A program made the translations under genes and the position numbers. From Lachnospiraceae bacterium (lineage in GTDB: Bacteria; Bacillota; Clostridia; Lachnospirales; Lachnospiraceae): DNA of 10,610 bases. This document shows, piece after piece, positions 1 to 5,274 of the stretch. The notes under the pieces are model-generated. The model was not told the origin of the DNA. It worked only from the letters and a program-made list of their open reading frames with translations, and searched no databases. How positions within the stretch are numbered: the stretch's first letter is position 1; every line of letters starts with the position of its first letter. The stretch is taken from assembly GCA_900766815.1 (NCBI GenBank), contig CAAFWV010000066.1, forward strand, positions 1 to 10,610, in the 5' to 3' direction.

Positions 1-158
1 ATCGGTACATATTTGTGTCCAGAAATTATGTGTTTTATAGGATAGAAGATAAATACATTCGAATAATCAATCTTTATCATGAGAAAGAGGATTTTATGTG
101 GCAGTTGTTTGGAATTGATACTACACCTCAAGATACGATAGATTATTGGGATGAATAG
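1..158 (+). CDS. RelE/ParE-like toxin, C-terminal part (cut by window edge)
   Basis: An open frame entering from the left edge (codons from base 3) and ending at TAG 156-158 encodes about 51 residues. The segment reads NYVFYRIEDKYIRIINLYHE and is followed by a Phe-Met-x-x-Leu-Phe-Gly stretch. This has the shape of the last two beta strands and C-terminal helix of RelE/ParE-superfamily type II toxins, which commonly carry a Y-R-x-E, I-R-I, L-H/Y-x-x-x-D pattern there. Members of the family either cleave ribosome-bound mRNA (RelE) or poison gyrase (ParE); the fragment does not tell which. The start and any upstream antitoxin lie outside the window, so intactness cannot be judged. The frame is AT-rich like the next gene. 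The family call comes from pattern recognition only. Confidence 0.62.
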   Translation, partial: RYIFVSRNYVFYRIEDKYIRIINLYHEKEDFMWQLFGIDTTPQDTIDYWDE

Positions 159-199
159 AACAGAAGATAAAGTAGAAATATAAGAGGAATGGGCTTGAA

Positions 200-688
200 A
201 TGATAAATAAATTACACTTAGCAATGATAGAGTTATATAGTGGAGATGCAAAGAGAATTCAACATTTCTGCAAGGTTCATAGTTATGCAAAGATAATTGC
301 CGAAACAGAAAATGTAGATGAAAAATGTTTGTTTATGATTGAAGCTGCAGCCCTTACACATGATATTGGGATTCATTTATGTGAAGAAAAGTATGGGGAT
401 TGTAATGGAAAATTACAGGAAAAAGAAGGTCCCGCATTAGCTAAAAAGTTACTCGAAGAATTAGGATTTGATGGTGATGTATCTGAAAGGGTTCAGTATC
501 TGATTGCACATCATCATACATACGATAATATTGATGGGATTGACTATCAAATACTTGTTGAAGCTGATTTCCTTGTTAATATTATGGAGGATGGTCTATC
601 AAAAGAAGCAGCGCTGAAAGTGTATCATAGAATTTTCAAAACAGAGTGTGGAAAGAAGATTTGTAAGGAAATGTTTAATATCTGTTAG
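200..688 (+). CDS. HD-domain protein (putative metal-dependent phosphohydrolase)
   Basis: A 162-residue protein made of a single HD domain. The metal-binding pattern is visible in order: His27 (VHSYA), His54-Asp55 in LTHDIGI, the histidine cluster H104-H105-H106 in LIAHHHTY, and Asp123 in VEADFLVN. This matches small stand-alone HD phosphohydrolases, which act on nucleotides or other phosphate esters in the cytoplasm; the substrate cannot be told. The ATG at 200 is preceded by AGAGGA (183-188), a modest ribosome binding site 11 bases upstream. It lies 41 bases after the toxin stop in the same direction and could be co-transcribed, but an HD protein is not a usual antitoxin. Base composition is AT-rich compared with genes further right. 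The domain call is firm; the function is open. Confidence 0.82.
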   Translation: MINKLHLAMIELYSGDAKRIQHFCKVHSYAKIIAETENVDEKCLFMIEAAALTHDIGIHLCEEKYGDCNGKLQEKEGPALAKKLLEELGFDGDVSERVQYLIAHHHTYDNIDGIDYQILVEADFLVNIMEDGLSKEAALKVYHRIFKTECGKKICKEMFNIC

Positions 689-815
689 TCAGAAAACAGT
701 ATGTTTTTTGCGTAAATTAATAGCAGAATATTTAGGTGGAACATATCGTCACCCAATCCCGATGTATTTCAATTAATTTCCCACGATTCTGCTTTCATTC
801 CCTCGTAGTCTATTC

Positions 816-848
816 CCGCGCGTGTCAACCTCACTATGATTTGCGCGG
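816..848. other. Weak inverted repeat upstream of the WYL gene
   Basis: CCGCGC (816-821) pairs with GCGCGG (843-848) across a 21-base loop. The right arm is part of the 30-base repeat at 835-864. The surrounding gene-free stretch 689-918 shows no coding signal that I can see. It also contains TCCCGATGTAT (757-767), one arm of the hairpin repeat found later in the window, beside a degraded partner arm near 741-748. Role unknown; the stem may be chance. Confidence 0.3.
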
Positions 849-864
849 AGATTCGCTTGGAGTT
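835..864 (+). repeat. 30-base dispersed repeat, copy 1
   Basis: This stretch matches 10303-10332 at 28 of 30 positions, differing only at T840/C10308 and G855/A10323. The shared core is TTGCGCGGAGATTC followed by CTTGGAGTT. Copy 1 lies just in front of the TATAAT box of the WYL gene, so its TTCGCT (852-857) would occupy the -35 position 17 bases upstream. Copy 2 lies after galT with no obvious -10 box. Neither copy is in a gene. Flanking bases diverge quickly, so it is a short element rather than part of a long duplication. Confidence 0.75.
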
Positions 865-880
865 GTGGTTATGTTATAAT
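852..880 (+). promoter_or_regulatory. Candidate promoter of the WYL regulator
   Basis: A perfect TATAAT (875-880) lies 38 bases before the ATG at 919. The hexamer 17 bases upstream is TTCGCT (852-857), a poor -35 match that keeps only the first two Ts and a C, so an activator or another sigma contact may be needed. The -35 region falls inside the 30-base repeat. The -10 box is convincing; the pairing is inferred. Confidence 0.5.
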
Positions 881-918
881 CGAATTAGTTCAAGGTTATA
901 ATTAATGGAGGATGAGTG

Positions 919-1911
919 ATGTCCAGGGGAACAAATCAGAAATTCAAATTCACATATTTGATGAAAATAATGTTAGCCAAGACAGATGATGAGCATGCGC
1001 TTACAATGTCTCAGATTATGGACGAGCTTGGAAAATATGATGTAACCGCAGAAAGAAAAAGTATTTATGCTGACTTTCAGGATATGACGGATAAGTTTGG
1101 CGTAGAAATTATCAAGGAGCAGATTGGTCGAGAGACATATTACCATGTTGGTTCCAGAGAGTTTGAACTGGCAGAGGTTAAGCTCCTTATTGATGCAATA
1201 CAGTCTTCCAAGTTTATTACACAGACCAAATCAAGAGAACTGATCAATAAGATTAAGAGCAATGTCAGTGAGCACCAGGCAAAACTGCTTCAACGCCAGG
1301 TATATATCAATGATCGCGTGAAGGCTATGAATGAATCTGTATATTACAACGTGGATGATATTCATACCGCAATCAATCAGAACAAGAAAATTAGGTTCAA
1401 ATATTATAAATGGGATATTAGTAAGAAGCTTGTTCCAAGACATAACGGAGACTGGTTCGTTGTCAGTCCTTGGGCTCTTACCTGGGATGACGAGAATTAT
1501 TACCTGGTGGCATTCGATGATCTGGATCAGAAGATTAAACATTATCGCGTAGACAAGATGATGCATATCGCTGTAGAAGATGAGAAAAGAGATGGAAGGG
1601 AAGCATTCAATAACATAGATATGGCAGAGTATTCCAAAGCAACTTTTGGAATGTATCAGGGAACAAAGACGACGGTAAAAATACGATTTGCTAATAATAT
1701 GTGTGGTGTCTTCATTGACAGATTCGGAAAAGATATCAGTATCATAAAAGTAGATGCAGAGCACAGCGAGATCAATGTAAGCGTTAATGTAAGTCCGCAG
1801 TTCTTTGGCTGGATATTCAGTCTTGGCAAGGATGTAAAGGTAGTCGGACCGGGTGAAGTAGTAGATCAGATGAAAGAATTTGCAAAGGCTTTTATTGAGA
1901 ATATGAATTGA
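919..1911 (+). CDS. WYL-domain transcriptional regulator (DeoR/YafY type)
   Basis: A 330-residue cytoplasmic regulator. Residues about 10-62 form an N-terminal winged helix-turn-helix (SQIMDELGKYDVTAERKSIY region). Residues about 140-215 form the WYL domain, with NYYLVAFDD at 193-201 carrying a Tyr-Tyr-Leu variant of the Trp-Tyr-Leu signature and the conserved Arg of HYRVDKM at 210. Residues about 248-325 form the C-terminal WCX extension. WYL proteins bind nucleic acid or nucleotide ligands and often control defence, DNA-damage or metabolic genes; no target can be named here. I choose ATG 919 over GTG 916 because GGAGG (907-911) is then 7 bases away. No neighbour is a defence gene. It appears monocistronic with its own -10 box. 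Confidence 0.88.
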   Translation: MSRGTNQKFKFTYLMKIMLAKTDDEHALTMSQIMDELGKYDVTAERKSIYADFQDMTDKFGVEIIKEQIGRETYYHVGSREFELAEVKLLIDAIQSSKFITQTKSRELINKIKSNVSEHQAKLLQRQVYINDRVKAMNESVYYNVDDIHTAINQNKKIRFKYYKWDISKKLVPRHNGDWFVVSPWALTWDDENYYLVAFDDLDQKIKHYRVDKMMHIAVEDEKRDGREAFNNIDMAEYSKATFGMYQGTKTTVKIRFANNMCGVFIDRFGKDISIIKVDAEHSEINVSVNVSPQFFGWIFSLGKDVKVVGPGEVVDQMKEFAKAFIENMN

Positions 1912-1970
1912 GTTTCATGATGAATGCTGACCGGATGATATCGGTACACAAAATAGAGATGATGCAGAAC

Positions 1971-2029
1971 AGGAGGCGATTCCAGTGCCGCTTAAGATAG
2001 TGCGTAATGACATGTACATAAGTATGTGA
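1971..2029 (+). pseudogene. 5' remnant of a macro-domain (ADP-ribose hydrolase-like) gene
   Basis: A perfect AGGAGG (1971-1976) stands 8 bases before GTG 1985, which opens a 14-codon frame reading VPLKIVRNDMYISM and stopping at TGA 2027-2029. Small Firmicute macro-domain proteins (O-acetyl-ADP-ribose deacetylase type) typically begin M-P-L/F-x-I-V/I-R-N-D-I-T-K followed by the D-A-I-V-N-A-A-N motif. Here the similarity stops right after Arg-Asn-Asp, and no later part of the domain is present in any frame. Deleting two bases near 2014 would extend the match only by a few residues (N-D-I-H-K). I infer that the rest was lost by deletion, with the junction near 2015-2028. A chance short frame is possible, but the ribosome binding site and seven matching residues argue against it. 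Confidence 0.6.
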
Positions 2030-2144
2030 GAGAAGAGGACAGTGGAAGGGAATGAAATGGTTCTTCTACATATATTACCCGGCTCACCTGTTTGTAATAG
2101 GATTTGTCAGAGTGATGCTTGGCAACGGCAGCATCTTCCCGTAA
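2028..2144 (+). pseudogene. 3' remnant of a TraX-family (acyltransferase-like membrane protein) gene
   Basis: A frame ending at TAA 2142-2144 encodes GMKWFFYIYYPAHLFVIGFV followed by Arg and a short tail, preceded by E-R-R-G. The Tyr-Pro-x-His-Leu motif after an aromatic stretch is the characteristic C-terminal end of TraX-family proteins, a multi-pass membrane family related to F-pilin acetylase. Those proteins have roughly 200-250 residues; only about 38 remain. There is no usable start: the in-frame ATG at 2052 lacks a properly spaced ribosome binding site. The frame begins almost exactly where the macro-domain remnant loses similarity, so one deletion probably fused the two gene ends. The family call is from motif memory. 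Confidence 0.62.
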
Positions 2145-2191
2145 AAAAGCGCAGCAACCGGAGTACCACGCGATTTTGCGAAGATTATCGT

Positions 2192-2220
2192 TTCACTTTA
2201 GTGACATATATAGGTATAAT
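2192..2220 (+). promoter_or_regulatory. Promoter of the PsiE-like gene with overlapping palindrome
   Basis: TTCACT (2192-2197), 17 bases, then a perfect TATAAT (2215-2220), which would start transcription near 2227, about 40 bases before the ATG at 2267. A palindrome TCACT-TT-AGTGA (2193-2204) overlaps the -35 hexamer and could be an operator. This promoter sits downstream of the GTG at 2042 in the same frame, which supports starting the gene at 2267. Confidence 0.62.
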
Positions 2221-2266
2221 TGAAGTAGATGCAGTAGGATGTAGCAAAAGAAAGGTGAGACGACAA

Positions 2267-2689
2267 ATGGCGAATTGCACAGATAGAATCAAGAAGTTGA
2301 AGAAATTCATTATGGCAGGCAGCGAGATGTTGGAATTCATTGTCGCTGTTCTGACACTCGTAGGTATAGTTCTTGCCATAATCGGAATCGTTATGGATGT
2401 AGGCTTCTTTAGACAGCTTCTCACAGATTCAGCAGGCTTTAAGCATTATCTTGAACAGATACTGTTGTTGGTAATTGGAATAGAGTTCCTGGTAATGCTA
2501 TGCAGACCGAATTCCGAGAATGTAATAGAGATACTGATCTTCCTGGTAGCCCGCCATATGATTGTGGGGGATACGACACCCTTTGAAGATTTTGTTTCTG
2601 TTGTAAGCGTAGTCCTGCTCTGTATTGTTCGAAGATATCTTAGAATATCTGAGGAGGATAGAGAGAAGAAAAAGGCCGCGGAATCATGA
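2267..2689 (+). CDS. PsiE-like small integral membrane protein
   Basis: A 140-residue protein with four hydrophobic segments at about residues 21-43, 60-79, 86-100 and 106-124, a basic N terminus (DRIKKLKKF) and a charged C-terminal tail (EEDREKKKAAES). Size, topology and the polar residues inside the membrane segments (IGIEFLVML, LVARHMIVG) resemble the phosphate-starvation-inducible PsiE family, whose biochemical role is unknown. The frame stays open upstream to GTG 2042. I start at ATG 2267 because AGGTGA (2253-2258) is well placed, a promoter lies at 2192-2220, and the extra upstream residues overlap the TraX remnant and have no protein-like character. No phosphate-regulation genes are nearby. 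The family call is moderate; the membrane nature is firm. Confidence 0.7.
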   Translation: MANCTDRIKKLKKFIMAGSEMLEFIVAVLTLVGIVLAIIGIVMDVGFFRQLLTDSAGFKHYLEQILLLVIGIEFLVMLCRPNSENVIEILIFLVARHMIVGDTTPFEDFVSVVSVVLLCIVRRYLRISEEDREKKKAAES

Positions 2690-2714
2690 TTGCATATGAC
2701 CGCTTGGCGTTAGT

Positions 2715-2743
2715 TGGACATTGCGGTAATGAAGTGATAGAAT
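2715..2743 (+). promoter_or_regulatory. Promoter of the bacteriohemerythrin gene
   Basis: TGGACA (2715-2720; five of six consensus bases), 17 bases, then TAGAAT (2738-2743; five of six) preceded by TGA, giving an extended -10 TG motif at 2735-2736. Transcription would start near 2750, placing the 2752-2802 hairpin at the very start of the mRNA. Confidence 0.6.
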
Positions 2744-2751
2744 CGGCTAAC

Positions 2752-2802
2752 CGGGAAAAAACTTGCGACTGACGATACAGTCAGTCAGGGGTGGTTTTAC
2801 CG
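2752..2802 (+). promoter_or_regulatory. Leader hairpin upstream of bacteriohemerythrin
   Basis: A perfect 7-base stem GACTGAC (2767-2773) / GTCAGTC (2780-2786) closes a GATACA loop. It is extended by an imperfect outer stem in which CCGGGAAAAAAC on the left faces GGTTTTACCGG on the right. No T tract follows directly, so it is not a standard terminator of the preceding gene. Its place in the 5' leader, ending before the ribosome binding site, suggests a role in mRNA stability or translation, or a transcription-factor palindrome. The role is inferred only. Confidence 0.5.
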
Positions 2803-2829
2803 GAATAAGAAATGCAGAAAGAGGAAAAC

Positions 2830-3615
2830 ATGTACAAGTTTACAGATGATATTCGGTTGGGAATAAAGGAGATTGATGAGGAGCATGCAGGGCTGTTCGC
2901 GCTTATTGAAGAAGCGCAGAATATGCTGAACGAATCTGACATTGATGTCAGGATTGTGGCGACCGAGGTAGTCAAGCGCTTGAGAGACTACGCGGAAACC
3001 CATTTTGCACACGAGGAAGCTTATATGAGGCAACTGGGTGACCCGGAGCTGGCATCTCAGAAGGTGGAGCATGCTGCCTTTGCGGAGAAGATGAATTCGG
3101 TGGTGATTGAGTCGCTGGATGATGCTGCAGTTCGTGCTCAGATGAGCGAACTGTTGCAGTATCTGTCACGCTGGCTGTTCAAACACATCATAGGAAGCGA
3201 CAGTCTGATAGGCAAGTTCGAGTCGCAGTTTGCGTTTACGTCCAAGTATCATGTCGGAATTGATATGATTGATGAGGAACACGCTAAGTTGTTCGAGATA
3301 ATCGCTGATGTCAACCGCGTGATTCATGATGACTATGTGCATGATAAGTACGATGAAATAGTGAAGATTATCGATGAACTTAAAGACTACACTAATGTGC
3401 ACTTCCGTGACGAGGAAGCGTATATGGAGCGCATCGGTTATAAGGATTTGCCGGCTCAGAAGCAGGCGCATGCCTTCTTTGAAGAGAAACTGGAAGAGAT
3501 TAATTTGGAAGATATTGATGACCACCAACAGGAATACCTTGAAGAACTTGTTGAGTTCCTGCTTTCATGGCTGACAGTTCATATACTCCAGATGGATAAG
3601 AAAATTGGAATGTAA
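2830..3615 (+). CDS. Two-domain bacteriohemerythrin
   Basis: A 261-residue protein made of two hemerythrin domains (about 1-132 and 133-261), each a four-helix bundle that binds a di-iron centre. Ligand positions are His19, His58, Glu62, His81, His119 and Asp124 in domain 1, and His151, His191, Glu195, His214, His251 and Asp256 in domain 2. The HxxxE, HxxxxD and IDEEH patterns are all intact. The canonical HxxxH motif is QxxxH in both domains (Gln77, Gln210). Bacteriohemerythrins bind O2 and serve in oxygen storage, sensing or scavenging in anaerobes and microaerophiles; most have one domain of about 130 residues. I start at ATG 2830 because GAGGA (2821-2825) precedes it and the family begins with M-Y-x-F; ATG 2812 is an alternative adding six residues. 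ProX follows 43 bases later. Confidence 0.9.
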   Translation: MYKFTDDIRLGIKEIDEEHAGLFALIEEAQNMLNESDIDVRIVATEVVKRLRDYAETHFAHEEAYMRQLGDPELASQKVEHAAFAEKMNSVVIESLDDAAVRAQMSELLQYLSRWLFKHIIGSDSLIGKFESQFAFTSKYHVGIDMIDEEHAKLFEIIADVNRVIHDDYVHDKYDEIVKIIDELKDYTNVHFRDEEAYMERIGYKDLPAQKQAHAFFEEKLEEINLEDIDDHQQEYLEELVEFLLSWLTVHILQMDKKIGM

Positions 3616-3658
3616 CAATATGTGAAGATTAATTATCATAGAAAGCGAGAACACCCAT

Positions 3659-4204
3659 ATGGAGTTGTATGACGGAAGACCACAGAATACAGATGGAAGG
3701 CTGCCCAGAGAAGTCAGAACCTATGATTTCTTAGACAGTCTTGGGATAGAATATAAGAGGACAGACCACGGACCGGCCAATACAATGGAGGCATGTAACG
3801 AGATTGATGCGATTCTTAATGTTACCATATGCAAGAATCTCTTCCTATGCAACAGACAGAAGACTAATTTCTATCTGCTGATGATGCCGGGCGATAAGAA
3901 ATTCAAGACCAAAGAGCTTTCAGCTCAGATTGGTTCAGCCAGATTGTCCTTCGCAGACCCGGAAGATATGCTGAAGTACCTAGACATTGAGCCCGGTGCA
4001 GTCAGCATTATGGGACTTATTAATGACAAAGATAACGCGGTTCAGCTGCTAATCGATGAAGATGTACTCGATGGTGAATACATCGGATGTCACCCCTGCG
4101 TATGTACCTCGAGTCTCAAGATGAGGACCAAGGACGTAATAGAGAAATATCTTCCGGCCACAGGTCACGAGTATCGAACCGTTCATCTGGTTGGAGAGGA
4201 TTAA
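3659..4204 (+). CDS. proX: Prolyl-tRNA editing protein ProX (YbaK/EbsC family)
   Basis: A 181-residue trans-editing deacylase of the clostridial ProX/PrdX type, which hydrolyses Ala-tRNA(Pro) mischarged by prolyl-tRNA synthetase. The whole protein fits the family: start MELYDGRP, the conserved lysine at 59 in ICKNLFLCN, GSARLSFA at 92-99, the glycine-rich PGAVSIMGL at 112-120, and GCHPC at 143-147 leading into TSSL. Length is normal. The ribosome binding site before ATG 3659 is poor, so expression may rely on read-through or coupling from the hemerythrin gene 43 bases upstream. The stop lies only 15 bases from the stop of the opposing LytTR gene, with no terminator between them. No proline-reductase genes are in the window. 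Confidence 0.9.
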   Translation: MELYDGRPQNTDGRLPREVRTYDFLDSLGIEYKRTDHGPANTMEACNEIDAILNVTICKNLFLCNRQKTNFYLLMMPGDKKFKTKELSAQIGSARLSFADPEDMLKYLDIEPGAVSIMGLINDKDNAVQLLIDEDVLDGEYIGCHPCVCTSSLKMRTKDVIEKYLPATGHEYRTVHLVGED

Positions 4205-4219
4205 CGGTAGTTATTGTTT

Positions 4220-4927
4220 TCACAGCTCCATTGGCTGAAGAACACAAGCGCAGAAACCGGGCTCGGGCTGATAGCAATTAATAGTCAGATTACGGTTGAT
4301 CTCCGGGCTGTAATCAGTCAGTGTGCGCTGAACGCCATTCAGTGCAACATCGGCATAGGTCACGAGCCACTTACGGTCGCCATTCTTGAACACCTCGTAG
4401 AATGAGCGGTTCAGCATATCCTCAACGGGAATGCCCTCAACCACCGCCATCTGCTTGTTGCAATAACGGAATATGAAATCGACACCATGACCGTTCTCAT
4501 CAAAAGTCAGTTCGATCACACAGAAGGCAATCGGCATATCATCAAGGATGGTACATTTTTCAAGGAAACTGAGAGGATGAACATAAATCTGTCTTGGCTT
4601 TTTGGTGTCAAATTCCATCTCCCTGCGCAGACGTCTGTGGGTACTCATATACCTTGTTCTGCCCTGGAAATCGCGGCCGTCGATCATGGTGTAGATGCCG
4701 TCGTGGCTGATATTTATTATTTTTTCACGGCGCACAATAGTACTTCTTGATATAGAGAGGAAGTCCTCTTTTGGCAAAAATGCGAGCAACTCCTGCATTG
4801 GAGCAGAGCACTCTATCTCATCGCCTGAGTCCAAACAAATCACACTCTTTCTATCCTTATGGTAAACATAGAGAATCTTATCTGTTTCGATATGGCGTCT
4901 TTTGAAAAATCTAGCTAAATCCAGCAT
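4220..4927 (-). CDS. LytTR DNA-binding regulator with C-terminal PAS domain
   Basis: A 235-residue protein with an N-terminal LytTR DNA-binding domain (about residues 10-100; signature FLSISRSTIVRREKI at 56-70) and a C-terminal PAS-like sensor domain (about 120-232; FRYCNKQMAVVEG, YADVALNGVQRTL). No receiver domain precedes LytTR, so it is a one-component regulator and not a classical response regulator. Similar LytTR-PAS proteins are common in Lachnospiraceae; the PAS ligand is unknown. The minus-strand ATG (4925-4927) has a strong GAGGGA-type ribosome binding site (complement of 4935-4941) about 7-8 bases upstream. It converges on proX and diverges from the nagB remnant/nagA, so the shared upstream region could let it regulate nagA as well as itself. 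Confidence 0.86.
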   Translation of the reverse strand: MLDLARFFKRRHIETDKILYVYHKDRKSVICLDSGDEIECSAPMQELLAFLPKEDFLSISRSTIVRREKIINISHDGIYTMIDGRDFQGRTRYMSTHRRLRREMEFDTKKPRQIYVHPLSFLEKCTILDDMPIAFCVIELTFDENGHGVDFIFRYCNKQMAVVEGIPVEDMLNRSFYEVFKNGDRKWLVTYADVALNGVQRTLTDYSPEINRNLTINCYQPEPGFCACVLQPMEL

Positions 4928-5142
4928 GTCAAATCTCCCTCAATTATTATGGTTGTATTTCGATCATTTTTCATACCTATTACTCTGGCAATAGGCAATG
5001 CTGTTACACTTTACTGCATACAGTTTTTGTAATAGACAATAATACATCAAAGTGGATTAAACTACAACAGTGTATGAGCGGAAAATTAGTTTTTTTTACA
5101 ATTAACTCATTTCTCGAGAGTATTCAAGAAGCTTGAGGGAAT
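4928..5142. other. AT-rich gene-free region between divergent units
   Basis: I see no gene here on either strand. It holds the candidate minus-strand promoter at 4970-4998, a run of eight Ts (5090-5097), and a small inverted repeat TCAAG-AAG-CTTGA (5124-5136) directly before the nagB remnant. I could not find a convincing plus-strand promoter for nagA, although one is expected in this stretch. Confidence 0.5.
4970..4998 (-). promoter_or_regulatory. Candidate promoter and inverted repeat of the LytTR gene
   Basis: On the minus strand TTGCCT (complement of 4993-4998), 17 bases, then TATGAA (complement of 4970-4975); each hexamer matches four of six consensus bases. An inverted repeat CCTATT-N8-AATAGG (4976-4981 and 4990-4995) fills the spacer and overlaps the -35 box, which is a plausible operator position. 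LytTR proteins usually prefer direct repeats, so the repeat need not be an autoregulatory site. Confidence 0.35.
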
Positions 5143-5274
5143 ATGATAGTATTATTGATGAATGATATTGTTAAGAAGACCTTCTACGGACCTATCGACC
5201 CTATGGTTTCTGCACCTGTACTGCAGTTCCACAAAAATGTAATTCTGATCGGAGATGAAGCATGCTTACTTTAA
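5143..5274 (+). pseudogene. nagB remnant (C-terminal 40 residues of glucosamine-6-phosphate deaminase)
   Basis: A 43-codon frame from ATG 5143 to TAA 5272-5274 contains DIVKKTFYGPIDPMVSAPVL followed by Q-F-H-K-N-V and ending G-D-E-A-C-L-L. This tracks the C-terminal end of Firmicute glucosamine-6-phosphate deaminases, where A-D-I-V-K, F-x-G-P-I-T-P, P-A-S-I-L-Q-x-H and a final D-E-A are typical. The other 200 or so residues, including the active site, are absent, so it cannot be an active deaminase. It overlaps nagA by 13 bases and contains the nagA ribosome binding site GGAGA (5251-5255). That would explain why this tail survived: nagB-nagA was probably an operon and most of nagB was deleted. 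The GAGGGA at 5135-5140 is only 2 bases from ATG 5143, too close for good initiation. Confidence 0.68.

Noticed and set aside
1231..1764. A 177-codon open frame on the minus strand inside the WYL gene.
   Set aside because: It lies fully antisense to a well-supported WYL regulator, has no domain pattern, and has the Ile/Cys/His-rich composition of an antisense shadow.
2080..2190. Possible riboswitch (SAM or c-di-GMP type) because of short GC-rich pairs before the PsiE-like gene.
   Set aside because: No conserved riboswitch core could be matched, the region contains the TraX remnant, and the promoter lies downstream of it.
2042..2266. Upstream extension of the PsiE-like gene to GTG 2042.
   Set aside because: A good promoter (2192-2220) and ribosome binding site lie inside it, the residues are Arg/Cys-rich and not protein-like, and another frame of the same bases encodes the TraX remnant.
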